Shown in pieces: positions 20,288 through 30,790 of a DNA stretch of 64,000 nucleotides. The notes under the pieces were generated by a model. That model searched no databases. It saw only the letters and a program-made list of their open reading frames with translations, and was not told the origin of the DNA. This DNA is from Flammulina velutipes (lineage: Eukaryota; Basidiomycota; Agaricomycetes; Agaricales; Physalacriaceae), in contig CM022374.1 in NCBI GenBank assembly GCA_011800155.1, positions 1-64,000 on the forward strand, read 5' to 3'. Each line of letters begins with the position of its first letter. Position 1 is the first letter of the stretch. Both the position numbers and the translations under genes were made by a program.

Positions 20288-22124
20288 GTAAAACCATGTA
20301 TACCTCGGTTGTAACATCAGTGTAAGTGGTTAGTACATCTTCGTCCGACGTCCCAATGGTTTCTCTATCGCGTGGGCGAGCGCGTGATCTCCGACGCGTC
20401 TACAAGCGCCCATGCTCCTCCAGGTACCACTAAGGCGCAAGAGAACGGCGCTCAGCTGATCTGGGGTAATGTGGGGATTCTCTCGACGTCGGTCATGGGA
20501 TGCGGGGTAGTCTTAGCAGATCGAAGGTTAGCGTGAACTGAATGAAGCCATTCATTCTGCGCTGAAGCGAGTTTTACCGTTATGATCCTGAACGGGACCG
20601 GCGGGCGTAATCGATTCTCTAGCATTCGTCTCTACCTGCGTTCTATATGAATGTCTGAGAGTCAATTGATGGGGTGTAAATTGCGCGGAGGCCTTTGACT
20701 CTTGAATTCGAGACGTCTACATGTACCCACAACCCGCCCATCTCGCCTCAGCTGATGTGGGGTATTGAGTCCGCTTGTCATGGGATGCGGGGTCAATACG
20801 ATATGAGCTGGCGCTGTTTCAATTCATGACGCGCGTAGGGTATATCATGCGCCGACTGCTCTGCCTCGTAGATCTCCTACGTGACACCTAAAATTTCTTC
20901 ATCTGTAGCATACGGGACTTTGATCTCTATTCGCTCTCGGTATTGTGATATCCTAGTCGAATACTCTGCGAAGAATGGACTCGCGAGCGGAAGCTATAGT
21001 AGAGTGTCAAAGTAATCTCGCACAGGGAAGTAAACTCTCCATCAGACTCTGGCGTTGCGGGGAGAGGACGCTGGGAAAGTGCTCTTATCGATGAGCCTAA
21101 TCCGTCATGACAGAGAGAGAAAGGAACGAGATATGCTTGATGCGTGAAATCCGCTGTTGTCTCCGTGGGAACGCACGAATCAGGATAGAAAGGCGCACGG
21201 AGGCTCGAGAGCTCCAGTGGCCCAATCGCAGCCAGTCATCCCAAGTTGAGTTCCTCAGCATAAATTTGTTTCTAAATATGCCCTATTCATGATGATTCAG
21301 CTACCGGGTCCGACATCGCAAATCAGTGCAGACCGGCGGCGTGCGCCACACCGGGCTCCCTCGATCCCAAATCACCCATTATTGCTGAGCTCTTCAATCC
21401 ATTTGATTATATCTGACATGACGATATTCCGGGGCCACATTTTAGATTCGAGTCTATCCAATTCGACTCCAATCTAGCTTTTGATTGAGCTTGTTCCCTT
21501 CCACGCAAGTTTGTTCACTGTTAAGCTTTGTTATACTAAAGCGAGGTGCGCACCAGCCGTTTGGTCGTGTCTTTGACTAAGTCTTGCTGTGGCTGCTATA
21601 TCCTTTGAATCAGCTTGTTCATCGTTCTCCGGAGACCTGATTTCTTGACGACAAATTCCTCCGATACAATTTGTCTTTCTGCCGTAGATGCTCACCAACT
21701 TGCTCTAAAATATATCGCAAACTACCTTGACGACTGTGATATCTGATTAATCATACGCTTTTCACTGTGTTCAGCATGTTCAGCTTGGTCTTCAAGAAAA
21801 TTAATGACTGTGACATTCACAGTATCCGTCGACGCGCACGGGCGGTAGACTGCACGTACTTGGAAATCTCGACTAGTACTACGGCATTAGCAGACTGCAA
21901 TGATGAACGGCCAAGAATCACTATCTATCGAGGTAAACAAGACATTGGAACCGAAACTGTAACCTGGAGGCGCTCAACAATTCGGAGTACAGTGAAAGTT
22001 ATTATAACGATGTTTAGACTATCACCGCCCGTTAGCTAACCACATGCTTTGGAATGAACATGATATCCCTGTGTTAAGTGGTTCCATTAAGTTCAATTGT
22101 ATTGATACACAATGACTCTATATC
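20288..22124. other. Inner end of left arm and spacer, no gene seen
   Basis: Contains repeated short motifs CTACAAGCGCCCAT, CAGCTGAT(C/G)TGGGGTA and GGTCATGGGATGCGGGGT near 20400-20510 and 20725-20790, which recur throughout 15-33 kb. Frames up to about 90 codons exist (for example near 21.8 kb) but have no supporting features. Confidence 0.5.
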
Positions 22125-23285
22125 TTAGGCAGATGACGAATGCATATACCTTCCTAACTCGACGTCTACAGGCGCCCATACTGTAGGTCCCGAGAGGCGC
22201 CCATATGATCCCTACGCGATGCAGGATATCGACGGTCATGGGATGCGGGGTAAGACGCGTCTTACAAGTAGGGATCGTCGTTGGATATCTGATCTTCCTG
22301 GCTATACGTTCTTTTGATAGTATTCATAAGACCTACTGATATGCCTGCTCATACGAATGTAAGACCTCTCAGTATATGACTTGGACGACAAACTCCCTAT
22401 ATTTCATTTAGACCCCGCACACGCGAGCACGATCGAACATCCACAAGCGCCTACCCAACTCAGGTGATCTGGGGTAATCACGCACTGTTTGCCTCCGATA
22501 AAGTAGTACAGACATCGGATTTTAAGAACGCACCCTATAAGATAGTTCAGCTTGCGCCACTTACTCAGGAGTCTTAGTGTATGGATAATCTCCATATCCT
22601 CCCGATGCGGCAGCATACGTGCGACGTCAAAATCTGAGACCTGCCACCACACCGCCGCAGGGGCCGAGTCAAATTGAATTATACGCTGAATTCATCGATG
22701 ACGGACGTGGCTAGGTCATTGTCTCTCCGGTCGTGGTTGTATACACGCCACATAGACTTCAGAGTTCACGGTACCGGCAAGAAAAACACCATCAACGTAT
22801 CATCGGAGACTATAGTGCCATATTTACGGCGTGCGAAGCATTCTCATCGCTGGGAAACGAAGTACGGCAAATACTCCCGGCACCGTGGCGCACGCAAGGT
22901 TCCCTTCCCCGTATCGTATGTACCTTTGCTTAGTGAGACCTCCTAGACGTAAGGATTCATTTATGCCAAGCTCCACTCGAGGAGTTTACGGCCATACGTG
23001 TGTGTACAGCCTAATCGGCCGTTGTAAATATCCCCGCTCGGATTGGAGGGCCTAGGTGAAGTGGTGTGAGATTTGCATGGAGAATGCAGGCGTGAGAACG
23101 AATGGAAGGCTCCTCCTTATCGCGAAGCTCCCATGTCTTCGCCATGCAATAGCTTGCAATCAGTAACCTCTGCAGGTCGCTAGGCGAACTCAAGTCTAAA
23201 ATCTATACCCCAGATCATATGTACGCCTTACCCCAGATCATCCGACCTCGCGCCTTTTGGACGACGCGTTAGCCCCATGATCAGA
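22125..23285. repeat. About 1.05-kb repeat, copy 2 (direct, in the spacer)
   Basis: Direct copy of 15285-16335 with the same order of landmarks, including TTTAGACCCCGCACACGCGAG near 22408 and GACGCGTTAGCCCCATGATCAG near 23265. By eye, an 86-bp aligned stretch (15323-15408 versus 22162-22247) has ten differences. Eight are transitions and five of these fall at CpG dinucleotides. Confidence 0.75.
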
Positions 23286-23500
23286 CAATTTCAAACATAG
23301 TTACAAGTTACAGCTCAGAACAAGATGCTGGATTGGTTGCCACGGAAGAGATGGGCATCGTAAGTCAGGTATACCATAAGTACATGTAAGTAAATCGGGC
23401 AGTAAGTAGTGGTAATACAGCAAAGCATCGCAATAATCAAGAAAGCGAAGGGGAAGCATAAGTTTGAGACCGTCTGTGAGAGAAAGAGATGTCGCGCGTA

Positions 23501-24847
23501 TCATACATCCACGTCCATACCCTCGCCACGGTGCCTGCGTCTTCCCCGTCGTCTGCTCTCTTCCCCACCGCTTTCGCTATCATCGTCCGGATCCGGCTTA
23601 ACGTCCAGATCCTCCTCCTGGACGTCACCTAGCGGGGATCCAGAAAAGGCCGAGCCCGACTCGGACATGGTGTGCGTACCGTGGGCTGAAAAGCCGGTCG
23701 TGTGGTTGGTGTGGGAGTGCGAGGTGGAATGGTGATGGTAAGAAGGAAGAGGAGGCTCGCCCCGTATGCCTCGAAGTTCGCTTTCAAGTTCTCGGTTGCG
23801 GGCGCCTTGAGCAGTAACGAGTTGTTGCAGGAAGCTGAGCAGAATGAGCAAGGATAGAGAAGCGCAGAACAAGTCGACTCACCGAATGTACTCGACACTC
23901 TTAGTGAGTATCATGCCCTTGTTCGCCTTTATGACCCCACCGTTGACGTTGTTGGCACCGGGAACGAGTTCCGGCATAGATCCAGACGGCGGCGAGCCAC
24001 CGTCCTCCTTCAACAAGCCACCCCAAATCTCGTCCGGCGCGGGTGGAGAGCTCGCAGCCTGCGCGGTTGTTGAGCCGTTTGGCGTCGCACCTTCGAGAAG
24101 GCACTCTGGGATAAGCGTCGCCAGTTCGGTGATCTTTTCGTTGATGTTGTCCCTGCGACGACGCTCGACAGCATTGTGGGATTCGCGTCGACGTCGTCGT
24201 TTTTCGTTCGCCAGGAGAGATTGCTTGTCTTGGACGCTACCGCCAACACCGCCGGCCGAAGTAGGCGATTGAACGGGCGAGAAATTGGGGAAAGACGCGG
24301 GCAGACCTGACGAAGCGTCGTCATAGTGCGTGTAGGGCAAGGAATGCGGGTTACCGATGGAATCTGGGGTTGGTGGGATGTACCAGCCGCCAGTAGAGAG
24401 AGCAGAAGACGGTGGAGGTGGTGATGAGGCTTGGTGAGCGCGCGACGATGGAATCATGATGTGAGATGGGTTGGGACGTGAATGTGGCGGTGGCGACGTC
24501 GAGGAGATGGAATTGCCGCGTCTGCTGCGCGTCGGGCCTATTGAAGGAGGACGAGAACGGGACCGCGAGCGACTAAGATGGGAATGGGTGTGCGAGTGCG
24601 CAAGATGGCCGTTCTGCTCGTCGTACGACGCCAGTGGCGGGATGGTCGAGTTGAAATGCGGTGAAAAGTGGTAAGGCGGGTTGGTGTACGCTGGTGCGCT
24701 GATATCGAAGATGTTGTGCGGGTGTGACTGGCCGTTGCTCTGCGACTGCTTTGTCGTCGTTGAGCGCTCGCTGGAGACGAGGCCGACGAGGTCGTCGTCG
24801 TTGAAGTCCATGTTGGCGACGTTGTAGCTCGGGAAAAAGGACGACAT
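23501..24847 (-). CDS. bHLH-zipper transcription factor (USF-like basic region)
   Basis: Exon 1 24847-23883 and exon 2 23834-23501 (GTGAGT donor, 48-nt intron) give 432 residues. The start is the MSSFFPSYN methionine; the upstream open frame has no ATG. A Ser/Pro/His-rich disordered N-terminus is followed by basic region ESHNAVERRRRDNINEKI (residues about 225-242), helix 1 LATLIPE, a long loop, and helix 2 GMILTKSVEYIR, which is split by the intron and runs into FLQQL and a zipper-like ELESEL. The His-Glu-Arg pattern in the basic region predicts E-box (CACGTG-type) binding. The acidic C-terminus ends in a basic RRRGRRRHRG patch. Nuclear regulator; targets unknown. It lies between the arms of the inverted repeat. 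Confidence 0.88.
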
Positions 24848-24959
24848 TGGAGGAGAAGACGAAGAAGGGTCAGGACGACGTCGGCTGTTGGATATGCGAA
24901 TATCTGGGGCTTCCCCACGCTTCAAACTCCGCTGATCATCGATCGCTGACAAATCCGGA

Positions 24960-26689
24960 GTATTTGCCTTTGACTTTTTCCCCGCACGCGGGGTTAGGGG
25001 CTTTGCACGGCCGGCTGCCGTTCAGCTCTCCCTTTATGTGCGTCCAATTACTGACCTAGGCGGCCGTAAAGCCGCCACAGTGCCCCCAAACCCCTACGTT
25101 CCTCCCTCTGCCATTGCTGGACGAAACCCACCAATCGTACCTGAATTCTCCAGATCCATCTTTATCATTTCCAAATGTCTGCACGTTTTACTAATAATAG
25201 TAAATCCCTCAATCCATCAGAACGTTTCCTCCCCTCTTGCTTCGCCAAGCCTATCCAAATCAACTGGCCTTGACGTAACAAGCCCATTGTATCGCAAACT
25301 CTATCACTGTGTAGACCGCCCACCCGCACGCCACAACGAACGACATCCTCTTCGTCGCGCTAGATATCTTCCCTCCAGAGCGAGATGCCCCCGGCAAATA
25401 GACGTTTATGATCATCAAACAGAGTAAGTAGGGTGGTACTCGGACGCGTGGTCCCACGCGTCCCAATCAGTGTTCGAACTTACAGCCACCGTGTGGCCCG
25501 CTCAACGGAACGATACTGCCGTTTGCTTGCACGCCCTCCTTCCCATTCCAGTGGCGACGTGAAAGGTGCGTCGTTCTGCCTCACCCTTTTGTCACCTCCG
25601 TCCCCGGCCATCCACTGACTGAAAATATGTTCTCCTAGGTGTACATCTACGTGTAAATGATAGCAGGAGCACTATGAGGTACGACATCTGCTCGCGCATT
25701 ATAGAAATCACCGACGACTTCCCTCTTAACCGCACAGATTCGTAACTGTAACGGCCCGCTTGCCACCTTGATTCTTGACATTTCCCCGACCTACTGAATA
25801 CATCGGGCACTGTTCCTACGTATCGGGGTCGTCATCTCGCACCTCGTCGTTCGCTGCCGGCCCGCTCCATTCAATCCTCGCTCTTCTCGAGATTAACCAG
25901 TGGAATCAAATTAGCATCGTTACCAAATAAACATCGTTCATATCTCGCTTCGCGTCCGACAACACATCCATCGCGTCATACCGCTTACTCGAAAGAACCA
26001 ACCCTCGTAGCTGCACCAAATGTGTACGTCTCTCCACAACTTCCCATTCCCACTCACGAAGAACTAGAACGTTTACGCGTGTTTTTCGTCTTCTCATCCG
26101 CAACGCCGATGACGCCGAACGCTCTCTTCTTGTACGTCTCCCGTCTGCGGTGGAACGCTCGCTTCTCTCTTTCCTCAACGAGATCCGGAAAGGTCGGTCA
26201 ATGAAATGTAGCTCATTGACATTAATTCCTCATGGTACACCTCGATCTCGTCTCGATCCCGTAACCCCGCATTCGGAATCACAGTCCAACGTCTCCCGCA
26301 CCCGGATCCTGATTCCTACACCTAATTTCCTCATGTACTCGCACCGCCCTGCTGAAATTTACGCTCGCATCTACAGTAAAACGATGTGCAATCATTCATC
26401 CCCGATCGCAACGAGCGTGAGGATGATTACGAAGCGCGCCACATTACCCGATGAGTTTTCTCGCTATGTAAGTATTAGGAATAGATTGATGATCTCCTCA
26501 CCGAGACGCGGATTTTACTTCCGTTCAATTTACACCCGATCAGCTGAGCGCTGGAGCGGGATGGGCTCTTGTAGACGCTCAGTCATGGGGGCGCTCGCGT
26601 TAACGAACTCGTGGCAGGGACGTGTCGCGTTTCTAGGTAGAGATAAGATACGTTTAATTTCCATTTGTTCATCTTCGCCTGCTCTCAGA
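24960..26689. other. Spacer between bHLH gene and right repeat arm, no gene supported
   Basis: Upstream region of the bHLH gene followed by pyrimidine-rich DNA. A frame of 183 codons (26150-26701) has low-complexity composition and no conserved motif. The short motif GAGCGTCTACAAGAGCCCAT (complement strand near 26560-26580) shows that repeat material starts before 26690. Confidence 0.45.
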
Positions 26690-27054
26690 TGTAAGACATG
26701 ATATGAATGCTGAAAACCCGATTACGCCCGCCGGTCCCGTTCTGGATCATAACGGTGAAACTCGCTTCAGCGCGGAATGGAGGGAATGAAAGGCTTCATT
26801 CACTTGACGCTAACCTTCGATCTGCTAAGACTACCCCGCATACCATGACCGACGTCGAGAGAATCCCCACATTACCCCAGATCAGCTGAGCGCCGTTCTC
26901 TTGCGCCTTAGTGGTACCTGGAGGAGCATGGGCGCTTGTAGACGTCGGAGATCACGCGCTCGCCCACGCGATAGAGAAACCCTTGGGGCGTCGGACGAAG
27001 ACGTACTGAATATTTACATTGATGTTACAACCGACGAGGTATACAAGGTTTTAT

Positions 27055-28068
27055 CTACTGAGCCGCCTTCGCCAACACAGCCTTACACACAAAACAATAC
27101 GCAGCATCCTCTGTCTCCGGAAAACACTTCTGAGATAACTTTCTTTTACATCCGGAGCACGCTTTCTTGGGGCTTCGTTCTTTGCAATACAATATGTCCA
27201 ACGGGAGGAATGGATTGGAGTGAAACGTGCCATTCCCGGGGGATTTCTTCCCGCCTTTGAACAGTGCGATGTATCTAGCGCTCTGTTCCGAAAGCCTCTT
27301 CGTGATGTAACGACGAGTGTCGAACTCTTTGTAGAGTTTAGCGATGAGGATAGCGTCATTTGCGGCGTACTCGAGATAGCGAGCAGGCAATGGACGGACG
27401 AGCCATTGACGATGGTCAACTATCCGCAAACTGTTAGCACCCGACCGTAGCGAGTCGGAGGACGACAACTCACTCTTCACTTTTCCGTCACCACGCTCGG
27501 AACTGACTTTGCATACACTGATACAGTATCCCAAGCCCGGCAGCATGCGGACCTTCTTGTAGTCCCGTTTATTTTCAGCCATGGCCGGGCCCATGAACTT
27601 AACCAGCATCGCGTATGTGTTGATTGGCGACTGTATAGCCGCAAGCTGGAGATCGAGTACACCAACGAGCTCGACGCCGTGCTCGTGATAGAGTGCAGAA
27701 TAGTCCATGCGTCCGTCAAAGACGATTTTAGTATAGGTAGGGGAAGAGAGGAGGCCGAAGATGGGCTGGAGGGACTCAGTGGAAAGCCTGAGGATATCAA
27801 AGACAAAGACGAGTGGCAACGACGTCTTATTGGTGGGGATAGTGCCGATGGTGAGGAGGGACAACTGGCCGGGATCACGGCCTAGATCGAGTCCCTCACA
27901 GTCAATAACTAGACGATAAATGGATTTCAGAGTGGAATAGGCTGTGGAAGCTGCGACATCGGTGTCACACAACGTGAAGGACGTTGTGGGAGGCATCGAG
28001 GTAGATTGAGGAATTTTCGGTTGGGCTTGCTCTTTTATTGTTCCAGGCTTCCGACTATCAGAATCCAT
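27055..28068 (-). CDS. 3'-5' exonuclease, DEDDy (RNase D/WRN-type) with C-terminal zinc motif
   Basis: Exon 1 28068-27474 and exon 2 27419-27055, 319 residues. The 54-nt intron has GTGAGT, GTGCTAACAG and TAG; being a multiple of three, it leaves the unspliced frame open, but these splice signals argue for removal. Catalytic set: IDCEGLD (Asp56, Glu58), FDGRMD (Asp119 and Asp122), and EYAANDAIL, the YxxxD Exo III motif. The C-terminus has CSGC and CFVC spaced like a zinc ribbon. Expected to remove nucleotides from DNA or RNA 3' ends; substrate unknown. Its inverted twin at 19284-20287 is broken, so this is the only usable copy here. Confidence 0.88.
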   Translation of the reverse strand: MDSDSRKPGTIKEQAQPKIPQSTSMPPTTSFTLCDTDVAASTAYSTLKSIYRLVIDCEGLDLGRDPGQLSLLTIGTIPTNKTSLPLVFVFDILRLSTESLQPIFGLLSSPTYTKIVFDGRMDYSALYHEHGVELVGVLDLQLAAIQSPINTYAMLVKFMGPAMAENKRDYKKVRMLPGLGYCISVCKVSSERGDGKVKSELSSSDSLRSGANSLRIVDHRQWLVRPLPARYLEYAANDAILIAKLYKEFDTRRYITKRLSEQSARYIALFKGGKKSPGNGTFHSNPFLPLDILYCKERSPKKACSGCKRKLSQKCFPETEDAAYCFVCKAVLAKAAQ

Positions 28069-29339
28069 GTAGCTTCGAAATCGTCACGAGTCGCTAGGTG
28101 CTTGTGAACGAGACACGTAATATGGCACGAGCATGAGCTTCTTCGTCATATTTCACGCGCGCGTCGCCTTGGAATCCTCTAAAGATTGGGCACCTATTGT
28201 CGAATTTTTGCACCTCTTAGTACCCCAAGCGGTCTGACAGAATGATCGCTAATACGGCAGGAGGAAGACGTAGATTCCTTTGAACCATCCTGTCACCCTC
28301 CAGATTATTGACATCAGAACGGAATCTTGAGAACGATATCCATTCACCTTGAATGTTGACATCATCATGTCAACGTAATGAACTAGGGAAACGTAGACGT
28401 AGGGCGCCAATGATTCCATGACAGACTACGAAAAGCGAACAGGGCAGGTGCTGGGCATTCGTGAATGGAACGGTTCCCAGGATTCAAGCAAGGCGAGTGG
28501 TTCATAGTTTCCTCGATTGCGGACTTTCGAGGGAGCTCGTCAGATTCCTTTGAGAGACGCGCGGGCTAGCTTACCTCTAAATGACAGGCCAAAGCGTTTT
28601 GATTTCTTCCAGCGTCTATCAGAGGTAATCTAGAAAATATGAAGATCCTCAAACCAAGGAGTACCGTACCTCTTGATCATCCATGCGATTTGAGACGAGC
28701 GAGACTTCGGTCATCTCGTCCATAAAACAAGTAAGGAGCTCCTAGACGACGAAGAGGTCGGACGCGATTAGAGGACGATGTAATATTGCAGAATGAAGCG
28801 CCTTTTAAGTCCTTTCAAAGACGGTATAAGAGCACGCCACGGTTCGAGTGACGGAGGAACGGTCCGTACATCCGGTGAGAAATAGACCCAGGACATAGCC
28901 GGTTCCCGAGATTGTACAGCCTTGCGGAAGAGAATTGTAGGTCGCGCAGCAAGAATTCCAAGAATCAACAGCTGGTAGTCAAGGTTCAAAAGTTCGAGGT
29001 CAGTATTCAACAAATTGTGTTTGTTTGGTCATTACTTCGCCTTGACTTTGTTCTTCCATGATGCTCCTGCATTGATCAACCACTCGTCTACGGCGTTGCT
29101 ACAGCTCTTTCGTACACACGGCCCCATGGAAAAGGCGCCAGGCTTTATCATAATCTCCAGGATGACTGCACACTGCCCGCTTGCCACCCACAGAATCTCA
29201 AAGATGTATCGACTTCTTCGTCCAAGTAGGACGACGAGAAAAAAATGGAAGGGTAAATTCTGGTGCGTGCCCTGGGTATTCTCCTTTACCTTCTTTGGCA
29301 GTGGTTGACTGTCCCGACAGAATAGCTTCTCTCCGAAGA
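28069..29339. other. Region between exonuclease and gene Y in the right arm
   Basis: Upstream flank of the exonuclease and counterpart of 18081-19283. A minus-strand frame at 29032-29493 is open for 153 codons but overlaps gene Y on the opposite strand, and its left-arm counterpart is full of stops, so I treat it as spurious. Confidence 0.45.
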
Positions 29340-30790
29340 ATGGTTCGGATTTCGTCAAATCACGGACCCCCTCGCCTGCTGAAGGAGTTGGTCGTTTTCC
29401 CGCCTTCGAATACGATGGCAGCGTCTCCTCTGACTCGGAGTCCCTACGTGGAACAAGACGCAGACAACTTCGACGATGCGCTGGACGGAACACTCCCTAC
29501 TTGCGCAGCAGCCGACAGAACCGAATCGTTGCCCTCTACACCCAATATCTCCAATACTCCTGCCTCTCTGTTGATCCCCCTGTCGATGCTGGCGCCCCTC
29601 GTCTTACCTGTTTATGTTTACCAAGTTTTCCCGGCGCAGCGACTCCAGCTTCCGCACGGAGGACGCAGCAAAGAAGGGGGATGACCTCAGCGAGCAGAGG
29701 AAGCACGTTAGGAAGAGTTTCCCCATTCTCGTCGGAGTATCTCGACGTGGAAACTGCAGCCGTAGAGATCCACTGGACCCTACGATATCGTCGTCGTCGT
29801 AATGTCGGAGATGGAGGGAGCCGTGGACCTACCTCGCATGGGTAACAGTACGTTACTTCATACTTTGTCTGCTCGCCGCGTCTCATACATCTACAGTAAC
29901 AAGGACATCGTCTGCCTGAGCCTTCGATCCGGTCTCTGTCGTTTCCCTTTCCAAATCCGGCCAACGACCCACCGCACTCCGCCAAAAGTTCTTACAGCAG
30001 TATTTCAAGCGATACGGTACCGACGATATGGGTCCCTTTTTCACTTCTATGCTGGGCTCTCTCGGTTTTACGACCGGGACGACGATCAACTCATCCTGGG
30101 CACGTCTCGGCAAGGAGCACAAGGCAGACGAGCGCGTCCGCCGATTGCCGGGTTTGGAAGAGAGAGCGAGAAGAGAGCAGTAGCCGATGGGGAGACTTGG
30201 GCGTGAACGTTGCGCCAGCGTTATCCATCGCTAGTACACGCGACGAAGTGTCCACTTCCGATCAGTTGGGTTTCAGTGGACCTCCCATGACGGCGCGGGA
30301 CGCCAGTGAGGCCAAAGAGGTTCCGCGTCCCATTCCCACCAGGTTCCACTTGCAGCGCCCCGTCTTCCGCCCCTTCGGGCGGGAACGGAACGAGGACTTG
30401 TCTGCATCGTCTGGGCTCGACGCGAAGAATAGTTTAGACGCAAAAGGGAACAGTCGCCCAACACCTCTTCCACGTCCGACTGCTCCAACTCCCCTGGAAT
30501 GTGTCAAGAAACATCCCATGCGTTCGACCTTGACTGAAATCCAAGGCGGAGAAGGATATTATCTCAAAATTGGCGAGAGCGTTGTCAGCAACCATGTTAT
30601 GGCGAGGCTCAGCGTAACACTCCCGTTTCCAGTATGTTATGTTCTCCTTTTCGTTCCATCGCTGATCATGATTCCAGAAACGTTCGAACTGTTGATCTCA
30701 AACTACCGCAAGTCGAAACCTACTAACAGGACAATCCGTTACGCATCGTTTCCTCCGCCGACTGTCGTTTCATGGCCTTCTCGTCGTTGA
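29340..30790 (+). pseudogene. Gene of unknown family 'Y', right-arm copy (degenerate)
   Basis: Best-preserved of three related remnants. Segments with counterparts elsewhere: DADNFDDALDGTLPTC (about 29.46 kb), SEMEGAVDLPRMGN (about 29.8 kb), TTINSSWARLGKEHKADERVRR (about 30.1 kb), NVAPALSIASTRDEV (about 30.2 kb), RSTLTEIQGGEGY (about 30.55 kb) and KSKPTNR...SFPPPTVVSW (about 30.75 kb). They lie in more than one frame. An intron-like stretch near 29850-29895 ends in TCTACAG. I cannot assemble a single intact model, and no known domain is evident. Possibly several short exons, more probably decaying. Confidence 0.5.

Larger units (their letters stand above)
14988..20660. repeat. Large inverted repeat, left arm
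   Basis: Reverse complement of about 26690-32448, with many substitutions and small indels. Matching landmarks: the outer edge (GGCGTAAATTGATCTTGCC versus the complement near 32425-32448); the block around 15654-15900 versus 31500-31790; the unknown gene at 16.6-18.1 kb versus 29.3-30.8 kb; the exonuclease at 19.3-20.3 kb versus 27.1-28.1 kb; and CAGCTGATCTGGGGTAAT near 20454 versus the complement near 26872. Similarity fades at about 20660. The arms flank a 6 kb spacer with a bHLH gene. Confidence 0.85.

Noticed and set aside
26150..26701. 183-codon plus-strand frame
   Set aside because: Low-complexity Arg/Ser composition, no splice or homology support, overlaps repeat material.
29032..29493. 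153-codon minus-strand frame in the right arm
   Set aside because: The counterpart in the left arm is full of stops, and no motif is present.
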